From positions 3,844,001 through 3,908,000 of the forward strand of contig JAWZSP010000003.1 of assembly GCA_034401135.1 (NCBI GenBank): DNA of 64,000 nt, read 5' to 3'. The stretch is from Volutella citrinella (lineage: Eukaryota > Ascomycota > Sordariomycetes > Hypocreales > Nectriaceae). Of this stretch, positions 13,701-26,360 are shown in pieces. The notes under the pieces are model-generated. The model was not told the DNA's origin. It ran no database searches and saw only the letters and a program-made list of their open reading frames with translations. Numbering within the stretch: position 1 is the first letter of the stretch; every line of letters starts with the position of its first letter. Position numbers and translations under genes: made by a program.

Positions 13701-14840
13701 CCCACGAGGGCTCGTTCTTTTGCACGAATCAAATCACCGAATACCCCCAGGGCCTCGATTTGTGCTGTTGTTTGATGCCCTGCTCTGGCGCCCATCCCCT
13801 GCTTGTGGCATCCCGGCCGCGAGTGAAGCAAGCATGCCCTGGTCCACTGTGACTGTCCATCCCAGAGTTCCCCGTTTTGGAGCGGCTGTGACTTGACTAC
13901 CACAATACCATGGGAAATACATGGCTCTAGCTACAGGGCCCCCTTTCCCGGAAACTTTTGTTTCGCTGCAGCAAGGTCACCGTCAGGATGCAGCTACCCC
14001 TGAGGGCAAAACATCTCACCTTGGCACCTTGCAGTGCCCCAATTCCTTCCCAGCGCCCTGGTCCGTGAACCGTTTCTCCGTCATAAGGCTGATCGGGCAA
14101 TCTTGACGTCTGTCAAACCGTGAGCATCATCCTGGTCGTTTTGCCTCATTCCTAATACCAACCTCTTCGATGTGCCAAACTCTTCGTCAGCCCCGACTTC
14201 AATCGGCGACGGATCCCCTTGCCCGTGGGTAGCAGTTCCACCATTATGCAGTCACTTTTATCACGGAGGCCTCAAGGAGCCTGCTTGGTCTCGAATTGTC
14301 CATTATATGCACAGCTGTCAGGAGCCTATCTAGCTCACAGACGTCTAACGTCTCTGGTTGGCCCACGCAGTTGGCCCCCAAATTTCCCATGGTAGCCGAG
14401 CTGGCCACTGCCTTGAAGCCGTTGTTGAACGAAATATACACCCCTACACGAGCATGCATCCCAGTCCTAGAGCCCCCATCGTGTTGATCTGACCTGTCCA
14501 TTTCTTGCCGTGAGGCAATCCAAATCGTCATGATGAAACCCAGCCCCAGTATATACCAGGCAGCAGAATGAAGAATAGACATGCAAGTGAAAAAACGCCT
14601 TTGCTTTAGCAAGCCATGAGCCCCCTGCCCTCCCTGCCCCCATTCTTCTTCCGTGTATCAACGTCGTATAATCCGCTCAATCGTCACCGCACCGGCTCAA
14701 TGTTTGGTCCGTTGGCACATCATGCTGTAATGTAATGCATTGAATACCCAATAACAAGTCGTCTTAAAATAATGCTGAAATTTGAAATGAACGTGAAGTT
14801 TTCGTTAAGGGCCTCCTCATCACAAGGAAGCGAAGAAAGG
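4730..14840. other. Long region without a recognisable gene (about 10 kb)
   Basis: The stretch lies between the start of the MFS gene and the 3' end of the pom1-like gene. It holds only open frames that overlap on both strands, are rich in Pro, Arg, Ser and Cys, show no domain or splice-joined continuation, and look like GC-rich shadows. Short tracts near 5100-5150 contain TACCTAAGGTAGGTA-like sequence. A perfect 16-bp palindrome lies at 6231-6246. I see no terminal repeats, transposase, tRNA or 5S rRNA motifs. It must hold the promoter and leader of the MFS gene at its left end and the pom1 3' UTR at its right end. Non-coding RNAs cannot be excluded. Confidence 0.6.
6231..6246. repeat. Perfect 16-bp palindrome TTGCCCGATCGGGCAA
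   Basis: The sequence equals its own reverse complement over 16 bp and lies about 1.5 kb upstream of the MFS start codon. It could be a dimeric transcription-factor site, but no function can be assigned from sequence alone. Confidence 0.5.
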
Positions 14841-17800
14841 TTAGATTCGGCGGTTCATGGCCACAGTCGCGCCGGTAGTCGCCAGGTCTTGCTTGGCACT
14901 AACGCTCCTCCCTGCGGCGCGCGGCAGGCTGCTCGTTGCCATTGGAACTCCGCTGGTGCCAGTGCTGACCCGCTTGCTGGGAGCGGTACTAAAGGCCCCT
15001 GCCGCCCCTGAAGTTCTGCGGGCGCCCCCTGGCACAGGTTTATGGGGGCTAACACCTGTGCGAAACGATGAAGAGCCTTTGATGCCTGTTCCCGGGGGCT
15101 CGGGCAGCGGGCGGGGGGCAGTCGATATGGTGTTGTGCCGCTTCATCGGTGACGATTCTCGCGTGGGCATTCGCGTCATCTTTTGACCAGTGATAAACTC
15201 GTGGCGAATTGCGTCCTCGGGTTTCAGTCTTCGCTCGGGATCCCACCGCAGGCAGCGAGCTAGGAAATCCAGGAACACTTCGTCATCGCATTTGAGAACT
15301 TGCTGCAGAGTCTTGGAAGAGGGACGGCGGCGACGACCCTTTGAGGAAACGGTAAGGCGCGGTTTCCCCATCGTATCAAAGAAGATCTTCTTGCGCGTAC
15401 TCTTCTCGATAAGATGCTTCTCCGGGGGCCCAAACACTTCCATTATGCAGGCGAGTTGCTCTTGTTCGTTCTCGCCAGGGAAGATGGGCACGCCGGTATA
15501 CAATTCAGCTAGGATACAGCCGACGCTCCACATGTCGATGGGTAGCCCATAGGTCATTCCAAGGATAACCTCTGGGGATCTGTAAAATCGAGACTGGATG
15601 TAGGTATAGACCTTCTCGTTCTCGAAGCAACTGGAACCGAAGTCAATGACCTTGATTTCGGAATGCAGAGGATGTCGCAAGAGAATATTCTCCGGCTTCA
15701 AGTCGCAGTGAATAACATTGTGCTGCTTGAGCAGGTTCAGCGAGCTCAAGATCTGCTTCGTGAACCGACGGATGATTCGGAGAGAAAAACCTCGGAAGGC
15801 GTGGGCCTTGATGAATTCGTAAAGGTTCATATCCAGGAGTTCGGTAGAAATACAAAGATGGCCGCGGAAGTAAAAACTTTGCGTAAAGTTAACCATGCTG
15901 TGCTTGTTCTTGGGGTCCTGTGGTCATTGTTAGTGATGAGTTGCGCCTGATAGTTGGTCAACATACCCATTCGCGAAGCTTCTTGAGGATATTGACCTCA
16001 ACAAGCGCTTGCTGGTGGAACCTCTTCTTATTCCTAATGATCTTGATGGCAACGAGGCCGCCGGTTTTGTGATCGATGCATCGAACCACTTGCCCAAAAC
16101 TTCCCTTTCCAAGAACATCGATGATCTCATATCGGTATGCAAGATGGTCTCCAGGAACGATAGTATAGTCGCCACGCTCATCGTCATAGCCAAAATTAGG
16201 CGAGTCAGACTGAAGGTCTCCCACGACCTTACGCGCATTCTGTGTTCCACAAAAGTACACATCATTGTAATCGATAATCTCCCCTCGTTCATAAATGTTC
16301 AGCATGGCGATGCGGATTGCTTCATGAGAGCCAACCCTTTCCTTTGGCGTTGCCCGCTTTCGTAGAGCATCCAGTGTTCGGGCAGCAATCTCAGTTTCCT
16401 TGCGACGAGCGCCAAGCTTGGCCATGTCTTCCTCAGCGCCCAAATCGTCCTTGTCAAGTTCCGATGTCCTGGGGTCGAGACCTTTGACAGCACTGGAAGG
16501 TGTTCTTGGGCGAAGAATCTTCTGCATAACTGAAGTATTTCGCACAGGGGGCAAGGTTGAGGGGTCGACTGGGGGTTTCTTGCTGCCCCAGGCGTCACTC
16601 TTGATCTTATCCTGAGACCCAAAAGTGCTAAGGCTCCCAGCAGAGCTCTTTCGTCTCCTAGATTCAAGATAGCTGGTGCCCGCTGCGTTAGGCTGCTTCG
16701 CATCGCCATTCTTGTGGTTCGGGGCATTCGCTACACCCATCACATTCGCTGTGTTGGGTTGATTTGCTGTCGCCATCGCAGGAAGTCTAGGAGGGGGCAT
16801 GCTCTCTTGGGGGTTAGGCTGGTTCGCAAAGCCCTTCTCCCCCGCGTCTGCAGTCGTGGTTGTGTTACTCTTCGTGCTTCCGCGCTTCCAGGACAGACTC
16901 AGCTTGCGCCTGATGGAACTTATGGAAGAAGGGGTCTGTGGCTCCTCTGACGATAAATCCGGCGGTGGCGGCGACTTGGTAGTAGTTTGAGTGTCCACCT
17001 GAGGGGCTCGGGGCCCGGCTGGTTTGGCAGGGACATGGTCCTGAAAGAAATCACTGCTGGTTGTTGTAAAGTCATATCCGGTCTTTGATCGTTTCAAGAA
17101 GCCATGTTCTGCTCCACCTTTAGGTACTGACGACGACAAGAAAGGTGAGTGGCTGGGCTTGTGGTCAATATCCTTGAATCCGAGAGAAGAATCAGAGGAG
17201 CTTGCATCCAGCGGGGTCGGGGTGAGGTGGGTGTGGTGAACTGAACTGCTGCTTCTGAGAGAAGGCAACTCAGGTGTGGCCTCGTGTCGGCTCTTTGAGA
17301 AGAAAGAGCTCTTGGACGCCGTCAACGGGGTAGTGGGTGTCTTGGGGAGTTGACGAGAAGGCGGGGGGCTCAGGTTTCGATCCGAACTGCTGAAATCTTG
17401 CAGCGCAGCAATTTTATTGGTAGTAGAGACGCTCAGTGGGCCCAGGTTGATAGGAGGAAGCCTGAGAGGTTGTAGGTGCCTCTTGTTTTGGGTATTTGGT
17501 TGGTTCTCAGCCTGATTTGATGCGGTTGGCATGTAGCTCTTCCGGGCGCTTGGTCTTCGCTGAACCTTGGTGGGCTCGGGGAAGACAGGCATAGAAATTG
17601 TACCAGTTGAATTGGAATGAACCCCCAGGGCATCGACATTGCTGAGACCCGATTTTTTCTTCTCGAAAAAGTACGAATCCGCAGCGGGTGAATCTTTGGG
17701 AGACTCATACGCCTTCGGGATAGCAGGTACAGGGGGCACGTCCTCATCGTCATCGGCAGGTAGCGGGTTGTGTACAGTAGTGTGCTTAGGAGCCGGTAGC

Positions 17801-19185
17801 CGCGAGGTAGATCCGGATTGCGATAACCTGGGTTGAATAGAGCCGATCGATGTCCTCACACTGCTGAAGCTGAGGACCGAGTTGGCGGAAATGCTGGAGT
17901 TGTAAGACTTGCGGCTGATGTCGGGGGTTGTCCGTGAGGAGGAAGGCGTTCCTGAAGCCTTCCGAGGTATCATTGACGGGGACTTGGATTCCGCCCGAGC
18001 TTCCATCGAAATAGGGGGTGGGGGAGGAACATTTACGACCTGACTCGAACTCTGTGACTGGGGCAAAGTTGAGAGCCGTCTCATCCTTCGGGTGTCAGTC
18101 GGGCTTATCGTCCGAGCACCGAGGCCAGTCGCGTGTGTAGAATGATGGCTCCCAGGCATCATGGACGCTCGCTTGCCGGTCGACGACGGAGTGCCGTTAC
18201 TTCGCCCACCAACACGTGGCGATCGTGGGGCAATCGTTGAAAGCCGATTTTGCTCGGGAGTGAGGGTGCTACCAAGCGTGAACGTCCCCTGATTCCGTGG
18301 CGGGGGTTGCACGGATTTGGCCTTTGCTGCCCTGTTATTGGGCAAGTTTCGGTTTGATTCCAACCATGCTGGTGCAGTTGAGTCCAAGGAAACTCTCGAG
18401 GAGCTTCCCGTCGTGCCATCAGACAAAAGACTCGGCCGCCTCCGTTGGGAGTTTCGAGCACCGAACTCTCCATCGCCTATCACGCCCGGGCCGATCGACT
18501 TTCTTGGTGGCTTGGACACAGTAGTACTGGAGACAGGGGGGTAGTGGCTCTGGCGACGAGGGCGGACCGTGGTGGTTGAACCGGTCGAAGTATCAAAGGG
18601 TCCCGAAGACGACACAGTGGAGGACAACGATGCTTGTCTGCTTGACGCGCTCGGCCGGCGAAGAAGGGAGCCGGACCGGCCTGGTCTATTCGTGGCGACA
18701 GTGGTCGAACCAACAGGCTGACCAGCAACTCGCCTGTCAGGGTGCATCTTGTTCTCCATCAGCCCCTGAGCTTCAAGAATGCTTCCCTCGCCGGTCGGTG
18801 AAGGAAACTGGGCGAGCTTGAACTCTGACGAGGCAGACTCAATGCTGCTCTGTAAATCATCGAAGCTCACGGACGGCAGGAAATCGTAGGAACCGGTAGA
18901 TTCGCCTAGCTTGCCGGCTTCTCCATCGCGGCCGAAAGAGAAGAGCGAGTGGTTGTTTGAAGACGATGCACTGAGCATTGGAGCGTTGAGGCCGAGAGTC
19001 GGACTCGAGGTGTTGGGTGACGGGCGAGGGCGGGAGGAATTGCCCCTGTTCAGGAAGAATTCGAAGTCAGCAAAGGCATGGCCAAGACAAGGGAATGATC
19101 AGAACGTAGGCGGATGAACATACAGACGAGTTGGGGAGAAGTTCGCTGGTCGAGGCCCAGCCGGTGCTTTGTGCTCGTAGCTCAT
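14841..19185 (-). CDS. pom1: Pom1-type DYRK protein kinase
   Basis: Three exons (19185-19124, 19045-15967, 15917-14841) join to 1,405 residues. The introns are 78 nt (donor GTATGT, acceptor AACAG) and 49 nt (GTATGT/CACAG), and both junctions keep frame. The first ~950 residues are Ser/Pro-rich and disordered. A DYRK-homology box precedes the catalytic domain (about 993-1300). Visible motifs are the glycine loop GKGSFGQVV, the VAIK lysine (K1022), HCDLKPEN with catalytic D1119, DFG with D1139 and the activation loop YTYIQSRFYRSPE, whose second tyrosine (1153) is the site DYRKs autophosphorylate. In fission yeast Pom1 forms cortical gradients at cell tips and controls mitotic entry and division-site placement; related kinases act in hyphal septation. 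A short Arg/Ser-rich tail follows the kinase. Exon 1 adds only 20 residues and a partial codon, but its ATG and splice sites are good. Confidence 0.93.
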
Positions 19186-22100
19186 AGGGTTTGGGGTGCG
19201 TGGCTGGCAATGCGACAACGGGGTGTGGGTTCACGGGGGGGTCGGTCGCTAGCACAGACTCAGTCCGGTCAGGGAGCTGAGCGCATTCGAAAGGCTACCT
19301 CATTCCGGACGGGACACGAAGAGCAGGGTAGTGGCAAGCGGTCTGGCAGACGCGGGCCGGCTGGAGGAGGCAGCGAGCCCCTTGGTCGGCGTCGAGAGGG
19401 GTCGTCGAGGCGGGCGGGAGAGGCCAGACAATGTGTGTGATGCGTGCTGCGTGCTGCGGGTGCGGGATGCGGGATGGAGAAAAGGTAATGCAGACGAGCG
19501 CCGTCGATGTTTTCCGAGTAGAGGCCAGTGAGCGGCAGACCCAAGAACCTAGGGGGGGATTGGATGCGCCTCTAGGAGGTGGGTGGGTCCAAGTCACCTA
19601 GAGGCTCAGGTAGAGCCCAGAGGCCCTGGGAGTATGGGGTACTTTAAGGCAGGTACTGTACTAGAAACCGCCTGGCAGCTGAGGGGGGGGCGATAGTGGA
19701 GGTGAGTTCCATCAATGGCAAACAGCGTCCACAGTCCTGGTCGCCATAATAACAATTGTACTTGCTCTTTGAGCAAGAACCGTTGCCTGAGGAAGTACCT
19801 ACCCGACCGCCTTGGACGGCTTGGACGGGAAGGTACGGCACTCTGGGGCGTGCTACTGACTCCTGCTAGCACCCGACCCCAAGTTCAACCGGCCAAAGCT
19901 TCTCCTGGAGACACCTCGCCCATACTACGTAGGAAGATAGGTACTTACCATTAGACTACCCGTCATTTTTAGCATAAGCCAGCGGAGACTCCAGGGCTTG
20001 GTCCGGAATTGCCAATGGCCGCCTAAACTACTATGGTATAAGATTGAAAGCCAGTGGCTCCAAACCCTTTCGATGCTTTCGTACCAATGAAGCCGCCCGA
20101 TTCCGACGACCAAACACTGCCATCGAAGAAGGGCTCTGCCGACGAATCTGCCATCCAGCCCCCCTGCTCCTATACCTGCTGGGCTGTTGCTGTTGACGGT
20201 ACTGTTGCTGTAAAATAGTACTAGTAGCAATGCGTAGTACGGAGTAGGATAGGAATTGATAAGCATGATACCAGCCGTTGCTGGGCGGTGACTGTCTCAG
20301 GGACCCTGAGAAGGCACCCTCGCGCTTGGAGACCTCCAACCCTGCAAATAATGGCCCTTCTCCCTCCGGCCGCACGAATCACGGCGTACAGGGCGCGCAG
20401 GAGCTACCAGTACTGTACCAATGATGATAACACTAGGGATACCTACCTGGGGTTCACGACCGGGCCGTGAACGACGCGATGGCGGCAAAGCACGCGAACC
20501 TATTGTCTTGGACCTCCACGCGTTGGACAGCCATTGAGCTGGCCCGTAATTAATCCCCGAGATAATCACGGAGCCCAGCCCACAGGGCCCTCAGCTGCTC
20601 ATCGTTGCCGTCCAGCCGCGCACCGCGCGACCAGCCTCTGTTTCAACGCGACAACGGGGTGGCAGAGGGTAAGGGGTCCAAAAATCACGGTGGTGGGGAC
20701 CCACGATCTGTTGACGCATCAACGGGCTGAAAAGGGTAACACTTGTCCAGAACCCATAGAGCCCCTCTCGTTCTAATACCCAGGCCATTATGATCCGAGG
20801 CATCTCGCCAGAATACCGCTCCGGAGCAATGTCTCATAGGCCACGTTCCGCCCCAATCCTTGCCTAAGGGCACCGTCTCTCAGACGAACCCCGAGCGTTA
20901 ACAACAAACGGATCAATATACGGATAGTAGATGGGCCAAATGCGACAGGGTATAAAAAAAACACCGTCCACCCAAGCCTCGCCGCCAGCCTTCCACCGAC
21001 TTTAGCCAACCCAACCCCCGCGGCGGGTCGCTGCTGTTCAGGGGGTTCAGGGCAAAGAGTCGGTAGCGGAGCGTGGCGAAATTTGGTCCTATCCGCCTTT
21101 CCATTCTGTTATGAGGACCAACTTGTAGCGCCAGTGCGGCATCGAACATCAGACCATATGGATCAGTCAAGGCGGGAGGTTGGATACTCCCAAGGATTTC
21201 TTCCACCAGCCGGGCCCTGATCTCGCCAGCGACCAAAAAGTCACGGGAATCACACTTTGTCGGCCAGGCCTGGATACCCTGCTCCTCGTTGTCCCGGTAT
21301 TGTTCTTGTTTGTTTTTCGCCTCCTCGAATCCAACAGATGCAAGCCCCTTCCTCGTACATACACAAGCAGGAAACCCTGGCCTGTCGAGATGGCCCCCGC
21401 CGTCGGAGCGAAGAACGCCATTCGCCAGAAGCTGTCACGCAGCGTGGTTTTGGGGTCAATGCAATGGCCAATCCGGGCGTTGCCGTTCAATGGGGCTTCC
21501 TCATTGCGTCAAAGCTGGACAAATCCGGCCCTGGGGACGAAGACGGCCTCCACTCCAGATGTTACTCTCGATCCATCCCAGTCGACCCCATACACTTTGC
21601 ACGAAGATGCGGTCAGCGCATTGGGCAATGGCCAGTCCCATGCCGCCAATCGAATCTTCCTTTGGGCAGCCGGCTTCGAATTGGGAGGTCTGAAGGTCAA
21701 ATTTACAATAAGTTCGAATTATTATATTTCTATTCTGCCCTTTCGTTATTTTTTCTGTTTCCTCAAGCTCCCCAAGTGCAATTTCAATAAGCAAGCAATT
21801 TTTATCCCTGAACAATCACAAACTAGGGCGTAGGATGTGTTAGTTGACTACCCTGGACACTTTCGCCCTCGAATATATCCTCCTCTATAGTCCAGTCGTT
21901 TCCCGCAGGAATGCCCTGGGGTGTCAGGCGTCCAAGGGTAGCTTCGAGGCCGTGCAATGAGTCAACAGCTTATTATCGTCGTTTTCAAAAACTTCGCGCA
22001 GCCAGTCAAGCAGGCAGGAGACTACAACGCTCACAGCAGGGCTGAGAAAAACCATCAAGCTAGCAACATCCTGCCCCTCTCCCTTGAACCAGAAAGGGAT

Positions 22101-23693
22101 TGGCAGACTATACAGCTAGAAGGCAGAACCCCAGGGCCGTGGTAGATGGGTTCAAAGTGGACACGGACTTCTGCCAGCAGGCAAACAGGTCACAGAGGCG
22201 CGGAGAAATATGGCTTACATATTCGTGTAGAGCTTGTTCTTAGATTGGCCCTACGACCAGCTCCCTGCGTATGGCCTCCATTTCGCCAGTGCGCGCATAG
22301 ATACGCTCCCCGAAAGGGCTGCTCACCACGCCGTGGTCTTGGCTTTGTACGCCACGGTTCAGATTGAGCACGCCGGAGACGAAGGCAGACTCGCGTCATG
22401 TGAGCTGGTCCTGCACCAAACTTGCATCTTGCCGGTGTCATTGACCTTGGTACCACCCCGAACATGAATTTCTCCGTAATAGCAGCAGACTTGCCATGGG
22501 TCAGTCATCCTCCCATGTGACCTCGAAAACTCTTTCAGCCTCTGGTCGTTGTCAAGTTTCGACTCGGGTATTGCGCATTGTGCCCCCATAACATGAATTA
22601 GTCTCCTTTCTCTATGATCCTGCACCTAGAACCGGGTTGTCGAAATGCGAGACAGCGTCGCTACAGTGGCGACTGTATTGGGAGAAATGGCTCTCCACCT
22701 GATGACACGGGATGCCAGCCCGGCATATCTTTCATCATGGGACTTGGGTTTCTGGGGCACGTGTCTCGCCGCCCACTGAATAGCAGGCAAACAAAACGAA
22801 GGGTCCTGGTGCGGCATGGGGAAGCAATTAATGAAGTGCGTGCATGATGATTAATTAGTCTGTGGTAGTTCCTCGGCCCGGGTTCTATGTCGGTGAATTT
22901 CCTGGCAGCTCCGCTCCCAATGCGACGATGTCGCTGCCCGGAGTTGACGGGAGGTTGAGGAACTGGACTTGCCGATGGAGAGAGCCAAGCGGGGTCCATT
23001 CAGTGGCCACTGTTCACACCGCGTGCCTGATACTAGTTTCAGGGCGTGGCTCGATTCAACTCACATCCGGGACTTGTGCTGCAGCGCTCTGCATCTCTGC
23101 ACCGCCGACCTCGACACCCTCAGCCATCAGTCACGTCAGACGGGGCTCCAGGACCAAAGTGCCTTGCGCCCCCCAAGACCCTGCTAACGCGATCGCAACA
23201 ATGGCGCCGATTCGGTCTAAATCATAGCGTGGGTGAGCGGCAGGTCCGTGAGTGAGCGGCGAATGGACCACGTTGGAGCTGCCACACCCCCAAACACCGT
23301 CACGGACACAGCCCAACACGCGAATGCTCGCAATGATCCACGGACCGGGACCCTGCGAACAACATGGGGCTTACGCAGCACCGCAGGATTAGTCGCTGCA
23401 TGGGTGGCCCAACAGGGTTGTTCGGCTGCCAAATTCGGCCGTGCGAAGCGGACCTGCTCGACCTCTTTGACAATCATCATCCATCTCATCCACCGCATCT
23501 CCTCTCATCCCCCTCCCTCCTCCGCTCCCGCTCGCTCTGCGCTGACGAGACGCCTTCATTTGATTGAATGCGCCCGGATTAGTGCGACTCGATTACCGCG
23601 CGCATCCAGCGTCCCAGAGAGACCAGACCGAGCCGTGCCGATCATGAGCGACTAACAATTGATTGATTTACACATGTCCACTTGCTCTCCACC
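19186..23693. other. Intergenic: divergent promoters of pom1 and the Cys-rich gene
   Basis: About 4.5 kb between two divergently transcribed genes. The open frames near 21180-21833 overlap one another in several frames, begin without a convincing ATG and show no domain, so I do not call them. The region just upstream of 19185 must hold the pom1 promoter, and that upstream of 23694 the promoter of the surface-protein gene. Nothing else is supportable. Confidence 0.55.
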
Positions 23694-25023
23694 ATGCGCT
23701 CTCACCACGTCATCCCGTCATTCTTCGGCGCCTTCGCCCTTCCGCTGGTCGCGGCCCAGCAGCGTCAGCGATATGCGGCGCAAACCATGGCCCCCGATGG
23801 CCTCATGCCACGCTTCATTGTCGACAAGTCGGATCCCATAGCCAAGCGAGCCGCGCAATGCGGAACCACTCGTCACAGCTGTAAGCCGTCGCCTCGCGAC
23901 TCGCGCGCTAGTAATGAAGAGATGCGGTCCATGTTCTAACCCTACGACACCCGCAAAAGGTTTAGATGTCGGTTTCGGAGACGACTGCTGCGACAATGAC
24001 ACATATTGCTACGTCAACCGAGAAGGGGCACTCAAATGCTGTCCCATCGGCTCCAACTGCGGCCGGGACACGGATTGCTCCTCCGACTCGTTCTTCTGCA
24101 CCCGCACCACCACATTATCGGGCACCGCAACCGCCCAGCAGGGCTGCTGCGGTCGCTCATGCAGAGAGACGAGCATGTATCTCTGCCCGCAGGACCGAGG
24201 CGGGAAATGCTGCACCTTTGGCTTCGAGTGCCGCGCCGACGGCAACTGTGTGCGGCCTGAGCCAACATCCCGGGAACCGAGCCTGACACCCGTCGTCGAA
24301 GGGTGCACCACGTCGCAGTTCAAGTGCGAGGATGGCCAGGGATGCTGCGACAACGACCGGCGCTGCACCAAGATTAACGGGACAGGCTTTTGCGCGACCC
24401 GCGAGTCGAGCCCACCCACGCTGACCAACCTGGTTGACCCGGCCGGCTCGCCACGCAACCAAGGGCTGTCGCCCGGCGCAAAAGCTGGCATCGGCGTTGG
24501 CGTGGCTCTCGGCGTGCTTGGAATCGCCCTGGGCGCCTTCTTCCTTTTCAAGAGGCGGAAATCCCGCCAGAGCGCCGTGTCCCTGGAGGAGCGTGTCCCC
24601 GGGCCCGACTTCAACGCTTCTGTGGACGACGGAAGCGGAGCATTCCGGGAGAACATGACCGAGGCCACCGGCCCCGTCTCCGGCCCTCTCCCGGGATTGA
24701 CGCAGGACTACTTCGGCCCCAGTGCCGTGACCGGCCCGTACACGGAAACGACGGGATCCCATCTTAGCACTACTCCAAATCGTGCCGTGCCGAGCCAACC
24801 GCAGGGACCGGGTGACATCGCCGCGCCCGTCGAAATCGGTGCGACAGAACGAAGCAGCAGCTACCACAATTCGCCGCTCTCGAGTCCTAGCATCGGCATG
24901 ACGCCTTACCAAGAGGAAGGAATCACGGGCCGCTCCGAGCTCTACGGCTCCCCTACGGACGGCGCACGACCTGTCTCCTACATCTCAAGCCCACCAGAAG
25001 AGCCAAGACGACCGAGAGATTAA
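23694..25023 (+). CDS. Cysteine-rich single-pass membrane protein
   Basis: Two exons (23694-23880 and 23960-25023) join across a 79-nt GTAAGC/AAAAG intron to give 416 residues; the junction creates a Cys codon (T|GT). The N-terminus has a hydrophobic signal peptide (FFGAFALPLVAA, cleaved near residue 20). Residues about 56-207 are cysteine-rich, with repeated CC pairs spaced as in CCDNDTYCY, KCCPIG, GCCG, KCCTFG and GCCDNDRRC, suggesting a disulfide-knitted ectodomain. A single membrane helix (AGIGVGVALGVLGIALGAFF, about 238-259) is followed by KRRK and a ~155-residue acidic, Pro/Ser-rich cytoplasmic tail. The topology is type I, as in fungal wall or surface sensors. I do not recognise a named family, so sensor or adhesion function is inference. 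It converges with cdc14, 376 bp downstream. Confidence 0.82.
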
Positions 25024-25399
25024 ACACGAAGACACGATTAGGGTTCAGATATGAGCCAAAGGAAATTCTCCCATGTGTTCCATCTATCTAACAATTAACG
25101 CCTAGTCTTGCGATGGGCAAGTGAAGCCATCCAATCTTCTTTTTTTCTCGCAGAGAAAAACATCGTACATAGGAGATGAATTATGGGCGGCGCCCCATTT
25201 CGCGCGCAAACTCCGTGCGTCAAACAGATAATTAAAACCCCGACTAGAAACCACCAGAATGTCGTGAGAGAGATATCATACGCCGTACACCAAACCATGA
25301 GCAAACAGGACAAATCAGAGTGACGGGTGCGATGGATGCATGCCGCCGGGACGAGAAAAAGGGCGAGGTTTCCTGATGATGGTCATTGGCCTCATCAGC
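25024..25399. other. Convergent 3' UTR region
   Basis: The 376 bp separate the stops of two converging genes. It contains a T-rich stretch at about 25137-25147 and no open frame of note. It presumably holds both polyadenylation regions. Confidence 0.5.
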
Positions 25400-26360
25400 T
25401 TAGCACATGACGCCGCCGAAGGGAGCGCAGGTTTTGAGGTCCTTGACCAGCTCCTCCACACTGCTGAGGTGCTGGCTCAAGAGCGCCTGCTTCTCCTCGG
25501 TGGCTAGGGTGACGTCGCCGCCTGAGCCGGAACGCTTGCGCTTCGACTCGGCGTTGAAGGCGCCGGCGAGCTTGCTAGGGCTGCGCTGGAGCATTGCGGG
25601 CACGGAGTCGCGTTGGTCGGCCCGGGGGATCGAGGGCATTTCCGGCATCAGGTAGAAGTAGAGGAACTCGACTAGCTTGAGCTTGACCTCTCGGGCCGTG
25701 GACCGCGACTTGAAGAGCGATGTGACCGTCAGGAGACCGTCGAGGTCCTCAAAGGTGCGCGTATTTCGCGGGGTGTCGATGAGGGCAGTGACGAGCGTCA
25801 GGAGCGTCGCAGACTGGATTGCAGGGCAGTTGAAAGGTTCAAGGAGATCGAGAAGAAGCTAGACAAGGTGACAGGCATTAGGTTGCGTTCAAGTTGTATA
25901 TCAAACGGAATATTGGGGCCCTCGGCCGCCCAAAACTTACGTTCATATTCTGCTCTCTCGAGAAGAGCGCCTTGCTAGGCGGGTGAAGTAGTAGCGCTCC
26001 TTGGATGAGGTCCAGGGCGCTGAGGATCAAGAGGTCGTTTTGGCCATCGCTGCCCTTGGCCATGAGCCGATCCAAGGTGCCGATGAGCCGCATCGCAACG
26101 TTCCACTCGAAACCCTCCTGCAGCTTGAAGAATTCCCGGAACGCGGGATCCTCAGCCATCTGCGAGAGGTCCTTGAGTGGCTGCGGCGACGTCTCTTGCT
26201 CGTTGTCGTCCGGGTCTCTGCCGCGATGGCCGCGCTCAGTGTGAGGGCTCGACAGGCAGATCTGTGCTAGAAGACCCTCGACCTGACGAAGTCCCTTGCG
26301 GACTTTGGGCCCGTCGTAGGATGACAGGTTGTCGAAGGCCAGAGAGAGGAGGGACTCCAT
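25400..26360 (-). CDS. cdc14: Cdc14-type subunit of the septation initiation network
   Basis: Exons 26360-25941 and 25858-25400 join across an 82-nt intron (GTAAGT/TCTAG, phase 0) to give 292 residues. The start MESLLSLAFDNLSSYDGPKV and the helical body containing LLLDLLEPFNCPAIQSATLL match the fungal Cdc14 (SIN) family. This family is unrelated to the Cdc14 phosphatase. In fission yeast this protein binds and activates the GC kinase Sid1 at the spindle pole body, promoting contractile-ring constriction and septum formation. The frame extends upstream of the chosen ATG to a longer ORF, but that part is low-complexity (a run of cysteines, poly-Lys) and reads as 5' UTR. The C-terminal tail is Ser/Arg-rich. 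With the pom1-like kinase it is the second division-control gene in the window. Confidence 0.88.

Noticed and set aside
12964..13896. 310-codon plus-strand frame
   Set aside because: No conserved motif, overlapping frames on both strands, and no gene-like leader or signal peptide.
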